DNA of 64,000 nt from Mytilus galloprovincialis (GCF_965363235.1 NC_134841.1:53837078-53901077); one strand, 5' to 3'; shown: positions 46,440 to 58,020, counted from the first letter of the stretch. Notes: a model not told the origin generated them from the letters alone. Numbers and translations: made by a program.

Positions 46440-46770
46440 AATTTTTGGTTTTCTATCAATTTCAATATGAACATAGTTTTCATTTAGTATGTTATGAACA
46501 TTTAAGTAAGGAGCCTGTAATTCAGTGGTTGTCGTTTGTTTATGTGTTACATATTTGTTTTTCGTTCACTTTTTGTACATATTTTAAGGTCGCTAGTTTT
46601 CTGGTTTGAATTGTTTTACATTGTCAGTTCGGGGCCTTTTGAAGCTGAGTATGCGGCATGGGCTTTGCTCGTTGTTGAAGGTCGTACGGTGACCTGTAGT
46701 TGTTAATTTTTGTGTCATATTGGTCTCTTGTGGAGAGTTGTCTCAACATGGCAATCATACCACATCTTCT
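46440..46770. repeat. R-G repeat, longest copy
   Basis: TTTCTATCAATTTCAATATG, GTTACATATTTGTTTTTCGT, GTTTTACATTGTCAGTTCGG and GGAGAGTTGTCTCAACATGG to CATACCACATCTTC. Confidence 0.65.
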
Positions 46771-47289
46771 TTTTTTTTGTAATCAATGAATTTTGTAAAA
46801 GATTTAATGACTGGAGAATTTCAGAAAAGGTATCAAAAGTTCACATGAATATTTTTAGCGCTTATCTGTATATTATGAACATTCATTACTATATAAATAT
46901 AGTGTATTTACTTTCAATTCTAAGTTTACTAATCGATCCATGGTGGTCATTGATATAGTATACAGACCCTCTTTATTTAATAAACTCTGTGACCGCCGTG
47001 GATAGTAATCTTGAAAATGATAGCAGATAGAATTCTGAAAATACACTTTATTCTTTGTATATGTATGTTTAAAGTATACAGAAAAACGCAAACCGGAAGT
47101 CTAATATGACTTAAAATTTTGTCCAATGACGGGACAATATCCGGATGCCTTTTTTCTCGTTTTTCTCCCAAAATAACTCAATCTGAATAATCATATGAAT
47201 GGATGACAAATGCGACTATGCACTGTACCTATAGGACACAGAGGCGTGTTGATTAATTTATTGTGGAAAGGAGAGAAGCGACACCAAAA

Positions 47290-48538
47290 ATGAGGTCTTC
47301 TCGTTTAATAGTATAGATAAGAGTTATCTTTCGCAAGATTTGGGAATTTACAACAGTTTCTCCCTTAGCAATGTTACCTGTAAGCATGTTATGAAAAAGA
47401 AAGCAAACAATTTTGTTGAAAATTTAGTGAAAAAATCTTAAAAGTATAAGTAAAAGCTATATCATAAACGAAAATAGTGTCTATGGTGTACCTTTGTAAA
47501 AATCATTTTTTGAAAACATTTCCTTAACTTTGAATTATGAAATATATTGATTATAGAAACATGCACCAGTGACAACATATATAGAATAAGGGAATGGAGC
47601 ATTTATTTCGTAACTGAATCTTAAAATACACCTTAAATCATTGGTGTTACTGTCAATGATGAGACCATTTTTATAAAATAACAGTCATTGACCAGTTTAG
47701 TAACACAACTGAATATATGATCATGACAATCAGCATTATTTTGTGTTTCTTTCATGTTTAACAAGCGAAACATCATATTATTTATGAAAAACAATACTTA
47801 TTTAACAATGTTTTAACAATATCATGTATTACATTTACAAAGTTTTTACAAACTGATGTATGCTGGTAACACCAATGACACTATTTAGTAACACTATTGA
47901 CATTTTTAGTAATGGATGTTATGTTATGTAATTTGAGATTGTTTAGCCAAAGAAGTATTTTTTCATCTTTTTCTTTTGCTCGATGTTCTTGGCTTTGTGT
48001 TTAATACTTAATAAAAGTAAAATTTGAAATGTGATGTCAATGGTGATACTTTTGTGTCATTGGAGTTACTGAAGGGTCAATGGTGTTACTATATAAAAAT
48101 GAGACATTTTTTGTATTTTTATTCATAAATGAAAGTGTTTTTAGGTCGTGTACGAAGCATAAGGTATATTATTATCATTTGATCTTATACATTTTACATA
48201 TATTCAGTTTAAGTGTATTTTTTAGTATTTACAACGGCCATAATTAGGACAGCCAACTTTTTTACGACAATGTATTCTGAAATTTATGTTTGAATAAAAT
48301 GCACAGCTATATGAATAATGTCAATAAGTCTTAATTTAAACCTTAAAAAAAATTTGAACAGTTGTTTGATGTTTAACAATAATATTTAGTACCTAAATGT
48401 ATGTTTTAAATTGGTAACACCATTGACACGATTCTATCAAAGGATGCCCTAAATTGTTAAAATTGAAGGAACCTTCATTTTCCCCATTGCATAAATTGGC
48501 ATATTTCTGAATATCGTTGCTACCATACTATAAAACAT
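47290..48538. other. Stretch with scattered GGTAACACCAATGACA-like motifs
   Basis: The phrase TGGTGTTACTGTCAATG, its inverse GGTAACACCAATGACACTAT, and variants (CAATGGTGATACT, CAATGGTGTTACTAT, GGTAACACCATTGACACG) occur about seven times between 47640 and 48430, in both orientations. No gene is visible. Confidence 0.45.
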
Positions 48539-48622
48539 TTTCGCTAGCCAAGGGTTTCGATCCACTCCCGCTCTCTTCTCGTGAAGAGAGCGGGAGTGGA
48601 TCGTAACCCCTGGCTAGCGAAG
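48539..48622. repeat. Near-perfect 84-bp hairpin
   Basis: TTCGCTAGCCAAGGGTTTCG and ATCCACTCCCGCTCTCTTC face their inverse with two mismatched positions; loop TCGT. No T run follows, so it is not a terminator; it is probably a tiny foldback element. Confidence 0.75.
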
Positions 48623-49074
48623 ATGACTATAAAATAGAGGGCCACATTCAAATGTTTTAAACAATGACATCATTTTTCAAAATATTACCTCAAAGAAATT
48701 TGCACTTTTTTTTATAATGTCCCAGATATGTCCACGTAGACGGCCAGAATTGGATGCAGGTTGGAATTGTGTAATATTACTTTAAAATCAGCTACTTCAA
48801 CAGTAATGAGTAATTTTTGTCAAAACAAATGTGTATTTCAGATTAAAAAATATACATTTCCAAAATGCATTTGATTAAATAGAAGCGACGGGGTTCGTTC
48901 GTCGTATTTATAAGTATCTCAATCATAGTACTTCACACATTTAAGTACTGCTCTGCTCTAGATGCTGCTTGTCTGTAGTAAAATTGTCAAAAAAACTAAT
49001 CTTAACTTACTAGTTTTGTTGTTATGTTGTAACAACAGTTATATAGGTTGGAATAAAAGATGATATATAATATA

Positions 49075-49600
49075 GTTTTTACGCCTGTCAAAATTTTGAC
49101 GGGACGTAAATATGGTATACAAAGGTCTGGTGTCCGTCTGTCCGTCGTAAACATGTCGCACCGTAACTTGAGAACAACTCATACAAAATTTATGAAACTT
49201 AATATTGTCGTTTCTTATGATGGTCAAACGATCTGTATACTTTTGGGTGAAAATAAGATTAAAATTTTTAGAGTTACAGGACTTTGTAACGTAAACAGGG
49301 GGGGGGGGGGTCACATGTCGCGCCGTATCGCAAAAACAATTTATGATTATTGCTCAACACTTTACACATGCACTTCTTAGTTATATCAATCTAAAGATCT
49401 GTATACTTTTTGGTGATGATTCAAAATTTTATTTTAGAGTTATTGAGTTTTTTTTTGTAAAAAGAGGGGGTAGGCGTTCACACGTCGCGCCGTATCTCAA
49501 AAACTATTAATGATTATTGCATTAAAACTTCACACACTTATTAGTTATATTATCTGAAGATCTGTATACTTTTTCGTGATGATTCTTTATTTCATTTTTG
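49075..49600. repeat. R-F repeat with internal units
   Basis: CCGTCTGTCCGTCGTAAACA, then two to three diverged units of about 170 bp, each with CA(T/C)GTCGC(A/G)CCGTA and AAGATCTGTATACTTTTT. A G run of 12 lies at 49297-49310. The frames here are not genes. Confidence 0.5.
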
Positions 49601-51250
49601 AGTTGTTATAAATTTTAGATTTTACGTTTCCTAGTTGTGTGGTTTTATTCATTTATGTATTTATACATTTTAGATTTTAAGATTCCGACTTATGGGATTT
49701 TTTCATAAAAGAGGGATGAAAGTGCTTTGAAAAGTTTTCTTTAAATTTTGGTGACTGATTTATATCTATTAAGATCACTCACCTTTTGGTTTTTTTTTTA
49801 ATTTCTGATATGACATTGAACTTTATTCTTTGAAAATGCGACGGTCGTATTATGCGCTCATGGAGCAGCTGTTTATTATACTTTGTAGATAGTCCAAATA
49901 GCTCATGTGAGTAAGAGATTACAGGTGGTAGCAATAGCTCACATTAGACCGGTTGTTGAGTTAACAATATAGAACACACGTTTAACTAAAACAACAGCAA
50001 ACAACGCCATATACATTTTTCGACAACTAACTACATGGATTCACTTGCTTGTTGGCGGAGGGAAAACAAGGGGTGTCGTTATGGCAATCTAACTTTCAAG
50101 AAAGTTTTTCAGTACCCAAGGCCCAAATGTCAAATTCGTCTTCTAAAAAGTAATATTATTTACACACCTTCCCCCTATTAATTTGAAAAGGTAACCCAAG
50201 ATTACCAGTTTTCTGACTTGTTTTTGTGTTGCACATTAAAGTATCCCTTAGCTAGAACATATTTAAATACTCATTTACTATTTCACCCTACTGTTTGTAA
50301 CAAGTTCTTATCAGACCAATAAAACTAATCAGAAAGTTAAATAATATCTTATTAAAAGTCAAAATCAAATTTTTGATAAATAATTATGTTTCTAAATTGA
50401 AATTGATAATTCTAAATTTATTTATTTATAAGCCATTGACTTTTATTAATTTGTCTATGTTTGAAATTTATTAACAAACATTTGTAGTTATTGACGATGA
50501 AATCTGTTTGCAAGGGGAGGCACTGGTATTTAAATTCTTAAACATTTAAATATACATTGCTTGAATAAATATTTGCATTGCGGGGGTAAAAATTCAAAGT
50601 AAGATTTAATAATAATGTTACGCCCGTGCAAGGAACTTGAAAGGCACTTGTATATGTTAAAATTGCATTAATTGAAAGTTTTATAATAAAGTGAAGTATT
50701 TAGAAAGTTAAGCACCGACATTTTTACGACAAGATAAGTAAGAATTGAATTTTAAGGATAACTCTGTTCAACCAAAGGTAAATTTGTTTTAGGCATTTAT
50801 AAAATTTAACATGTTTTTTTTAACTTACAAATCAAATTAGAATTTACCCTTTCTTATAAACCAAAATCATTCAGATGCACAAACCATGCATTCAGAAGCA
50901 TAATGTAGGTTAAACTAAAGTAATCGTTTTTTTTTTTTTTATTGCTAATACGCATTGTTTTACGAAGAATGGCGACATCAACATTGTTTACGTGTATATA
51001 GATTACATTATTCTTCGTAGGAAATATGCTACGAATAAGCTTTTTCTATTGAAAAAATAAAGATCTATAGAATCAAAATGTTATTGCAGCATAGCAGCTT
51101 CGTTTCTTTTATCTGAATCATTGTACGCGCAATTGGGTATGCTTTGCAATGCATGTGTTTTCAAACACCTAAATCGAAAAAAATAGAATTAAACAATTAA
51201 ACAAATGTAAGTTAGTTTTGAACTGTTATTAGTGTTTTTCTTTTTTTCAG
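49600..51250. other. Upstream region of the calmodulin-like gene
   Basis: It must contain the promoter and at least one 5' UTR exon, because 51251 starts at a splice acceptor, but neither can be located by eye. No repeats of the named families are seen. Confidence 0.4.
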
Positions 51251-51296
51251 AGGCAGACATCAATACATTCTCAAATGGAGGAACAAGATAGACAAA
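51251..51296 (+). CDS. Calmodulin-like gene, first coding exon
   Basis: A strong acceptor (poly-T then CAG, 51241-51250) shows that a non-coding exon lies upstream. The exon starts with 24 nt of 5' UTR, then ATG at 51275 in context TCAAATGG. It encodes MEEQDRQ plus one base and ends before GTAAGT. Such short first coding exons are usual in calmodulin-family genes. Confidence 0.75.
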
Positions 51297-54200
51297 GTAA
51301 GTAAACATTACCATTAATAGCACATGCATATACCCACTTGGTGTTCTCTGGACTTAGTAAAACCGTATTGAATTTGAATAATAGTGAAAAGTTAAATTTA
51401 TTATTGTCAGAATATCCTCGAAAAACAGCTCGATACTTAGAACAGTCACTAACAAAACGCAGACACACTATATTTTTAATTAACATGTATATAAAATTCC
51501 TGATGTCAATCTGAATTAATACTATAGTATCTATTTAAAGTGACTTATAGGTCCATTGGACCGGGTGCAATTTAATTGAAATATTTCAATATTGTACATA
51601 TTTTGTTATACACAATGTCACTATAATAAACATATTTGTATTGCATAATTGTATTGTATTGTTCTGTTATATTTAAAACGAGATGTTGGAAGAAAATAGA
51701 AAAAGGTCACGATTAAGAAAGAAAAAATATGATGATATGTTTATTAGTTTCTTCATTTGACTAAAGAAAATGCAAATTAATGTGTTTCGTGTATATATCA
51801 TATAATATAAACGCGTATCAAATATGAAAATCAATTTTCCAATCAGCTCAGTTAGATTTCATATAAACAATGGCATGTAGTCCTCTATTTTAATATTCAT
51901 ACCATTTTCTGTATATGGTTTCAATACGCATAACTAAGCTTGAATTTTTAGTTTACTTTTTCCAGAATATTTTTTTATGATTTATTTGGGGATTTATATG
52001 ATAAACGTATACTGCTATGAAACTGATAATGAAAACTATATTATCCTAAAGCTGTGGCAATCGTTTGTGTCAATAGGGGATAAAATGAGACGCTTAGGCA
52101 TAGGTCCTTTTTATCGGTGTAAAACCTATTTTCGTTAAAATTCCTTACTTATCAATGTCGTTACCTTTAAAAATAGCATGTCTGTCCGTATTTACACGTC
52201 AATCCTTCTTTAGTGCGAATGAAAACGAATAATGATACAAGGGTTCAATGTCCAAGCGCATGTGTCCGAAATAAGCAGTTATTCATGTTAATGTTGAAAC
52301 CCAAGTTTCGCACAAACACATCTTGGTAACTGATAATCTTCTTTTTCAGGGTTAGATGCGTTGTTCGCTGAAAACTGTACTGACGGTGTAGTCATACGAG
52401 ATGGGTTTAAGGCAATATTACAATGCATGGGCAACAATCCTACTGATGAATCCATTGACGAAGTATTCGCAAATTTCGATGCTGATGGTAAGTTTCAAGA
52501 GAATTAATTGCAGAGCTCTATATATAAGGGGAGACCATTTACTAATGTCTGCACGTCGCAACATTTTGTAGAGAAAATATAACTTGTGAAATAGTATTAA
52601 AAGCATCGGACTCTGGTATATCTATTTATTGTTTTATTGTCAGTTTATTACAGACTGACATATAATTAAAATATACAAATAGAAATTTATAACAAATATA
52701 CAGTGGCAACTAAGAGTCATTGAAATATAAACAAATACTAGAAGGATATTTTGATCATAACTATCTCTTAAAAGCCTCTGGCGATGTACAGAAAGTTGAA
52801 AACAAAATGGTGTTAAACACGATTGTAAAGGTTCAATCTCGCTTATAATGCTGTTAAAGCAAATGCTCCTTTCCAAAAACATCCCTAATTTGAACATTTT
52901 GGAGCAAAGAAAATAATCCCAAATTAATTCTTAACAATGGTAGTGGAGACTGATTAACACAATTTGTTTATTGGTGCTAGTCAACACTTGTTTTACACAA
53001 TTGGTTAAATTCAATCATTTTGAGACAATTGAAAGCAATAAGTAGATTACACTACTGCTTGGGGAGTTTTAATCAAAAAGTCTCATTCGGATACACAACA
53101 CCTGTATACTAGCCTTTCGGGTAAAAAACATTTTTTTATACAAATTTGTGTGCACATTAACGAGTTTCTGGAATAAACTTCATCTGGCAAGCTCGAGACC
53201 AAACGTTTGGATATGATACATTTTGAAAGCATGAAATGAACAACAATAAAAACAGTCGTTGTTTAATTACATTCACATAGAATTATCAATTATTGATAGA
53301 AAATATGTAGTCGTTCTGTGAAAAAATATATAATTTTAATAGACACTGAATTTAAATTTATCCCCCAAACCCCCTCTTCTTCAGGAAAAATACAGTTATG
53401 TCCAATATCCAACCATTGTTAAAATTATTTGTTAAATGAGGTAATTTTCTCTATAGGCACAACCGGGTTATCAAAGGACGAATTTGATGAGTGGTTCAAT
53501 AAATGTTGGGTTCCTGTAGCCCAGGCACGCGAGGCAATTGTAGAAGCATTTAAAGTTTTGGCTGCTGAAAGCGAAGATTCTGATGGACGTTGCTGCATTA
53601 CAAGTTTAGTTGATTTGTTGAAAAATCGAGGGGGAGAACCACTATCAGATGAAGATGCTGCAGTATTTCAGAAGGAACTGGAAGTAATTGACACAAGCTC
53701 AGACGGCTTCATCGATGGAGAAGGTATATGAAACTTTTATATAGTGATTTCAAGTGAATGTGCAAAATATGACATGGTGATTCCTTGCGAAAAATGCGAT
53801 AAAATATGCAAAGTTTAATACTAGTAATATACATATAGCAAGGTTGACTTCCATTTTAACTTATGAAAATATGCAACGTTGTTTTTTTTAATTATATTGA
53901 AAGAATTGTCTTTGAATCAAAGTTTGTTTCTTTTGCTCAAATTATAAAAAGTGATATATATATTTATTTTTAGAATTTGCCAACTTTCTAACGGAACAAT
54001 GCCAGGAGGTCAAAACAGAAGAAGAAAATCAGGAACAAACGGAAGAAGTTCAAACCGAAACTACTGAAGAAGTAACCGAAACTACTGAAGAAATAACCGA
54101 AACTTCTGAAGAACAAACAGAAGAACAAACTGAAAATACTGAAGAACAAACAGAAAACACAGAGGAACAAACAGAAAATACCGAGGAACAAACTGAAAAT

Positions 54201-54371
54201 ACTGAAGAGCAAACGGAGAATACAGAGGAACAAATTGAAAAAACAGAAGAAATCACAGAAAAGACAGAAGATCAAAATGAAAATACAGAAGAACAAACTG
54301 ACCAGCAAAATACCGAAAACTCTGAACAAGAACAGTCAGAAACTCCAAAAACGGACCAAATTGAATCTTGA
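51275..54371 (+). CDS. Calmodulin-like EF-hand protein with acidic seven-residue-repeat tail, 274 aa
   Basis: Coding exons are 51275-51296, 52350-52487, 53457-53723 and 53974-54371; all introns are phase 1. Residues 9-148 follow the four-EF-hand plan of calmodulin (LQCMGNNPTDESIDEVFANF and then DADG resemble the first calmodulin linker and EF2). The EF1 loop (about 15-26) has lost its Asp ligands. EF2 (51-62, DADGTTGLSKDE) is partly degenerate. EF3 (about 90-105) is degenerate with extra residues. EF4 (132-143, DTSSDGFIDGEE) is canonical. Residues 149-274 are a Glu/Thr/Gln/Asn tail with repeats of TEEQTEN. No signal peptide or membrane segment is visible. It is probably a cytosolic calcium sensor or buffer; a role in mineralising tissue is possible but unsupported. 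Confidence 0.85.
52350..52487 (+). CDS. Calmodulin-like gene, second coding exon (EF1 and start of EF2)
   Basis: The acceptor CTTTTTCAG precedes GG TTA GAT, completing an Arg codon. The exon encodes residues 8-54 and stops within the EF2 loop at DADG before GTAAGT. This is the region most similar to calmodulin. Confidence 0.85.
53457..53723 (+). CDS. Calmodulin-like gene, third coding exon (EF2 to EF4)
   Basis: The acceptor CTCTATAG and donor GTATAT frame 267 nt encoding residues 54-143. The exon contains the rest of EF2, the central helix, degenerate EF3 (ESEDSDGRCCITSL, with two Cys) and EF4 up to its last loop residue. Confidence 0.87.
53974..54371 (+). CDS. Calmodulin-like gene, last exon (end of EF4 and acidic tail)
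   Basis: The acceptor TTATTTTTAG precedes the Glu of the EF4 loop and FANFLTEQC. The tail follows, with about five near-identical TEEQTEN units (DNA unit 21 bp, about 54104-54250) flanked by diverged ETTEE and EKTEE units. It ends at TGA 54369-54371, immediately followed by AATAAA (54372-54377); a more distal polyadenylation site is likely. The lack of frame breaks across the repeats supports selection for coding. Confidence 0.85.
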
Positions 54372-54994
54372 AATAAAGTTCTATTTAAGTGTAACCACCT
54401 TTTAAACTATTCAGGATAAATGTTCATACTATTGATGTTATTTGGGTGGGGGGTGTCTAGAAACACTAACTGAATGAGAAACTTTCAATGGAATCCTTAC
54501 GTATATAGAATAACTTAAATGGTGCTATAAATTCTACTCATGACTTCTGCCTTCACCAACTGGTGCTTAGAACAACCTGCTTTTAAATAGGCATTACAAG
54601 TCAATGGATATTCAAATGCAATAACATATCTTATGCATTATGTTTTTTTTTATTTATTTCTGTGATATATTGTGAGAGCTGTGATAACTACGTATTTATT
54701 TGTTGTGTTGTAAATGTATTGTGACAAATTCAATATGAATTTGCAAGCACAATTATACAATTCTATTATCTAAAACGGGTATTTTTTTTATTTGAATCAT
54801 CATTACAGTTGTAACGTATGCATTTTATATTTTGATATTTCTACAAGATATGCCTTAGTTACTGCTAAAATATGGGTTTCCACGATAATACTGCTTGACC
54901 AAATCTATTGAAATGAAGTTAGTATAAAAATGATGTGGTATGATTGCCAATCAGTCTGATTAAAACCAGTCAACTCTTCATGAGAGACCAAATG

Positions 54995-55215
54995 ACAGAA
55001 ATTAACAAGGAGCATAACTGTAGAATAGTAAAAGTGACGCTATCCAAGTTCTTACTTGATCTGTGTTTTTATCAATTTAGCATTGTGCTTTAGTTTCATA
55101 ACATTGGGTTAAGTCAAACTGAAGTTAGAGAACGGAAACCAATTTTGGGATGTACGGGCGTACAGATGGACAAGGTTAAAACGTAGTGACTCCTCTATTA
55201 CGGCGAGGGCATACA
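54995..55215. repeat. R-E repeat
   Basis: AGGAGCATAACTGTAGAATA, AAAGTGACGCTATCCAAG, GTTAGAGAACGGAAACCAAT and TACGGCGAGGGCATACAAAA. Confidence 0.6.
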
Positions 55216-55349
55216 AAAGAATATCACAATCAAAAATTATCTTCAATTGCAAGAGCTATCTAATGATTTGTCATCGATATCATTATTATAGGTTACATTT
55301 TAGATGACGGCATTGAACCAATTCACAAATATTATACATTTAGTTTGAT

Positions 55350-56220
55350 CTTGCCAGTTTTTACTAGACTAATGCAAGTTATCTCAGTGCTCCAACTATT
55401 GATTAAGTGGTAATTTATTTAGTTGAAATCATCTTTTCGTAAATTTTACGGACGCCATCACGAGTTGGTTGACCGTTATGGAATAACCGTTTCACAAATG
55501 ATATCGGATATGTTCCTTACGTCGTAACTACTACCACCTTCCCTTTCATGAATGTGACCTACCGAATTATACTGTTTACCGGATTTTTTATAACATAAGC
55601 AACACGATGGGTGCCACATGTGGAGCAGGATCTGCTTACCCTTCCGGAGCATCCGAGATCACCCCTAGTTTTTGGTGGGGTTCGTGTTGCTTATTCTTTA
55701 GTTTTCTATGTTGTGTCATGTGTTCTATTGTTTGCCTGTTTGTCTTCTTTCAGTTTTAGCCAAGTGTTGCCAGTTTATTTTCGATTTATGCGTTTGACTG
55801 TCCCTCTGGTATCTTTCGTCCCTCTTTTATTAGCATTAGTTTGTTCAAAGTCAGTGGTTCATATCTAGCATAATAATTTGAAACACAGACATTAACTCTT
55901 GTTGGTTGTTTGCTTGATGAACAGTCGGAAATATTTCATGCATATTAAGAGCATATATAAAGATATGAATAGTTAATTTTGTTTAGTTAAATTCATTGTT
56001 TACAAAGTAATTAATTTTTTTGCACTAATAAATTGCAGATGACTATATATTTTAATAATGTATCAGGGATTCATGGTATTGCAGGTACATGTACGGCTTA
56101 ATGCTAAAGGGGTTTCTGGGCTTTTAGAGAAGTACTGTTTCAATTTTAATTCTAATCAAAAGGACGGTTTCTGTAATAATATTAATTGGATTTATATTTA
56201 AACAACATGTGATTGATTTT
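55350..56220. repeat. Dispersed repeat, copy carrying a 406-bp insertion
   Basis: Same family and orientation as 12027-12475. Host sequence is split at TTTATT (55414-55419 and 55826-55831). Confidence 0.7.
55420..55825 (+). mobile_element. 406-bp non-autonomous insertion with 6-bp target duplication
   Basis: Bounded by TTTATT direct repeats; the unoccupied site is at about 12076-12085. The insert includes GGGTGCCACATGTGGAGCAG, CCGAGATCACCCCTAGTTTT and GACTGTCCCTCTGGTATCTT, text I recognise as a common mussel repeat. It has no terminal inverted repeats and no conserved protein, so a SINE-like or other short retroelement is possible. Confidence 0.65.
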
Positions 56221-56276
56221 CTAAAAAACTGTACCCCCCTTATGATCCAAAACCAAAGTTTTATGGGAACCGTGAA

Positions 56277-56655
56277 CGCAGGTTGTAGTTAATGTACGAC
56301 ATGTTGACGACATACAGACGGTCAGACAACAGTCTATCATAATTCGTCTCATGAAAGCAGTTTGTAGTTAATGTACGACATGTTGACGACATACAGACGG
56401 TCAGACAACAGTCTACCATAATTCGTCTCATGAAAGCAGTTTGTAGTTAATGTACGACATGTTGACGACATACAGACGGTCAGACAACAGTATACCATAA
56501 TTCGTCTCGTGAAAGCAGGTTGTAGTTAATGTACGACGTGTTGACGACAAACAGACGGTCAGACAACAGTATACCATAATTCGTCTCGTGAAAGCAGGTT
56601 GTAGTTAATGTACGATATGTTGACGACATACAGACGGTCAGACAACAGTATATTT
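56277..56655. repeat. 79-bp minisatellite, about 4.7 units
   Basis: GTAGTTAATGTACGACATGT starts at 56285, 56364, 56443, 56522 and 56601, exactly 79 bp apart, with over 95 per cent identity by eye. The recent amplification is shown by shared and unit-specific changes (CTCATG or CTCGTG). Confidence 0.85.
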
Positions 56656-56764
56656 ACACATGTAAATACAGAAAATATAGTTGTTTTGCATAAAAGTTTA
56701 TAGAACACCAAATATAGTAGACGTATTGTAAACAGTATAAGAAAAACAGACCAAAAAACAACCA

Positions 56765-57005
56765 GGTGCTTCGCAGGGCACAGCTTTATACGACCGCAGT
56801 GGTCGAACCCTGAACGGTTGGGGCAAATTTGGTCACAATATTCAAGCTTTAAACTGTCTGAATTTGGATTGTGATCCAATTTTTGACATAATACAGGTTT
56901 TTGTCACAAAATAAATGTGGTCAAAAGATCTAACAAATATATTGCACAAAACTGAGCAACTGAAGATTTCTTCTTGAAACTTTTCAAAATTCGAAATTTG
57001 ACAAA
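56765..57005. repeat. R-D 5' fragment
   Basis: GGTGCTTCGCAGGGCACAGC, then TTTATACGACCGCAGTGGTC and GAACCCTGAACGGTTGGGGC; it stops where R-C starts. Confidence 0.65.
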
Positions 57006-57009
57006 TTTT

Positions 57010-58020
57010 GTTAAACAAGAGTGCACACGCTGAAATGTCTCGCCTTCTTTACTAATCATTGATATTATGTTGATAGACCTAAATATAAAGCTTTATTACA
57101 ACTGTCACATAAACTCAACATTAACCAAGAAAACGAAACATGGATCAATGAACCATGAAAATGAGGTCAAGGTCAGATGAACCATGCCAGGCAGACATGT
57201 ACAGCTAATAATTCTTCAATACAACAAATATAGTTGACTTATTGCTTATAAATTAAGAATAACAGACCAAAACACAAACACTTAACACTTAGCAATGGAC
57301 CGTGAAAATGAGGTCAAGGTCAAATAAAACCTGCGTAACAGACATATAGATCATAAAATATTTCCATACACCAAATATAGTTGACGTAATGCATAACGTA
57401 TTAGAAAAATAGACCAAAACTCAAAAACTTAACTTTGACCACTGAACCATGAAAATGAGGTCAAGGTCAGATGACACCTGTCAGCTAGACATGTACACCT
57501 TACAATCATTCCATACACCAAATATAGTAGACCTACTGCATATAGTATAAGAAAAACAGATCAAAACATAAAAACTTAACTATAACCACTGAACCATGAA
57601 AATGAGGTCAAGGGCAGATGACACCTGCCAGTTGGACATGTACACCTTACAGTCCTTCCATACACCGAATATACTAGACCTATTGCTTATAGTATCTGAG
57701 ATATAGACTTGACCACCAAAACTTAACCTTGTTCACTGATCCATGAAATGAGGTCGAGGTCAAGTGAAAACTGTCTGACAGGCATGAGGACCTTGCAAGG
57801 TACGCACATACCAAATATAGTTATCCAATTACTTATAATAAGAGAGAATTTAACATTACAAAAAATATTAACTTTTTTTCGAGTAGTCACTGAACCATGA
57901 AAATGAGGTCAAGGACATTGGACATGTGACTGACGGACAGTTCGTAACATGAGGCATCTATATACAAAGTATAAAGCATCCAGGTCTTCTACCTTCTAAA
58001 ATATAAAGCTTTTAAGAAGT
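57010..58020. repeat. R-C repeat with regular 147-bp units
   Basis: CCATGAAAATGAGGTCAAGG (or close variants) recurs with starts near 57152, 57299, 57446, 57593 and 57740, a spacing of 147 bp, then once more 154 bp on. It ends with CTTCTACCTTCTAAAATAT. A hairpin, GTCGAGCTTTCTGCAACG / CGTTGCAGGCTCGAC type, follows at 58057-58092. Confidence 0.8.

Noticed and set aside
49060..49380. 106-codon frame on the plus strand
   Set aside because: It falls within R-F repeat units and includes a G run; no domain character.
53988..54329. Open frame of 113 codons on the minus strand, rich in Phe, Cys and Leu, and a second of 68 codons rich in Ser, Val and Cys
   Set aside because: They are antisense shadows of the calmodulin-like protein's repeat tail; the plus strand has consistent splice sites and domain continuity.
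54050..54330. CRISPR-like regular repeats
   Set aside because: There are no unique spacers; the repeat is a coding 21-bp minisatellite in an animal gene.
55611..55868. 85-codon frame starting MPHVEQDLLTLPEHPRSPLV
   Set aside because: It is a translation of the repetitive insertion 55420-55825 and runs over its boundary into host repeat.
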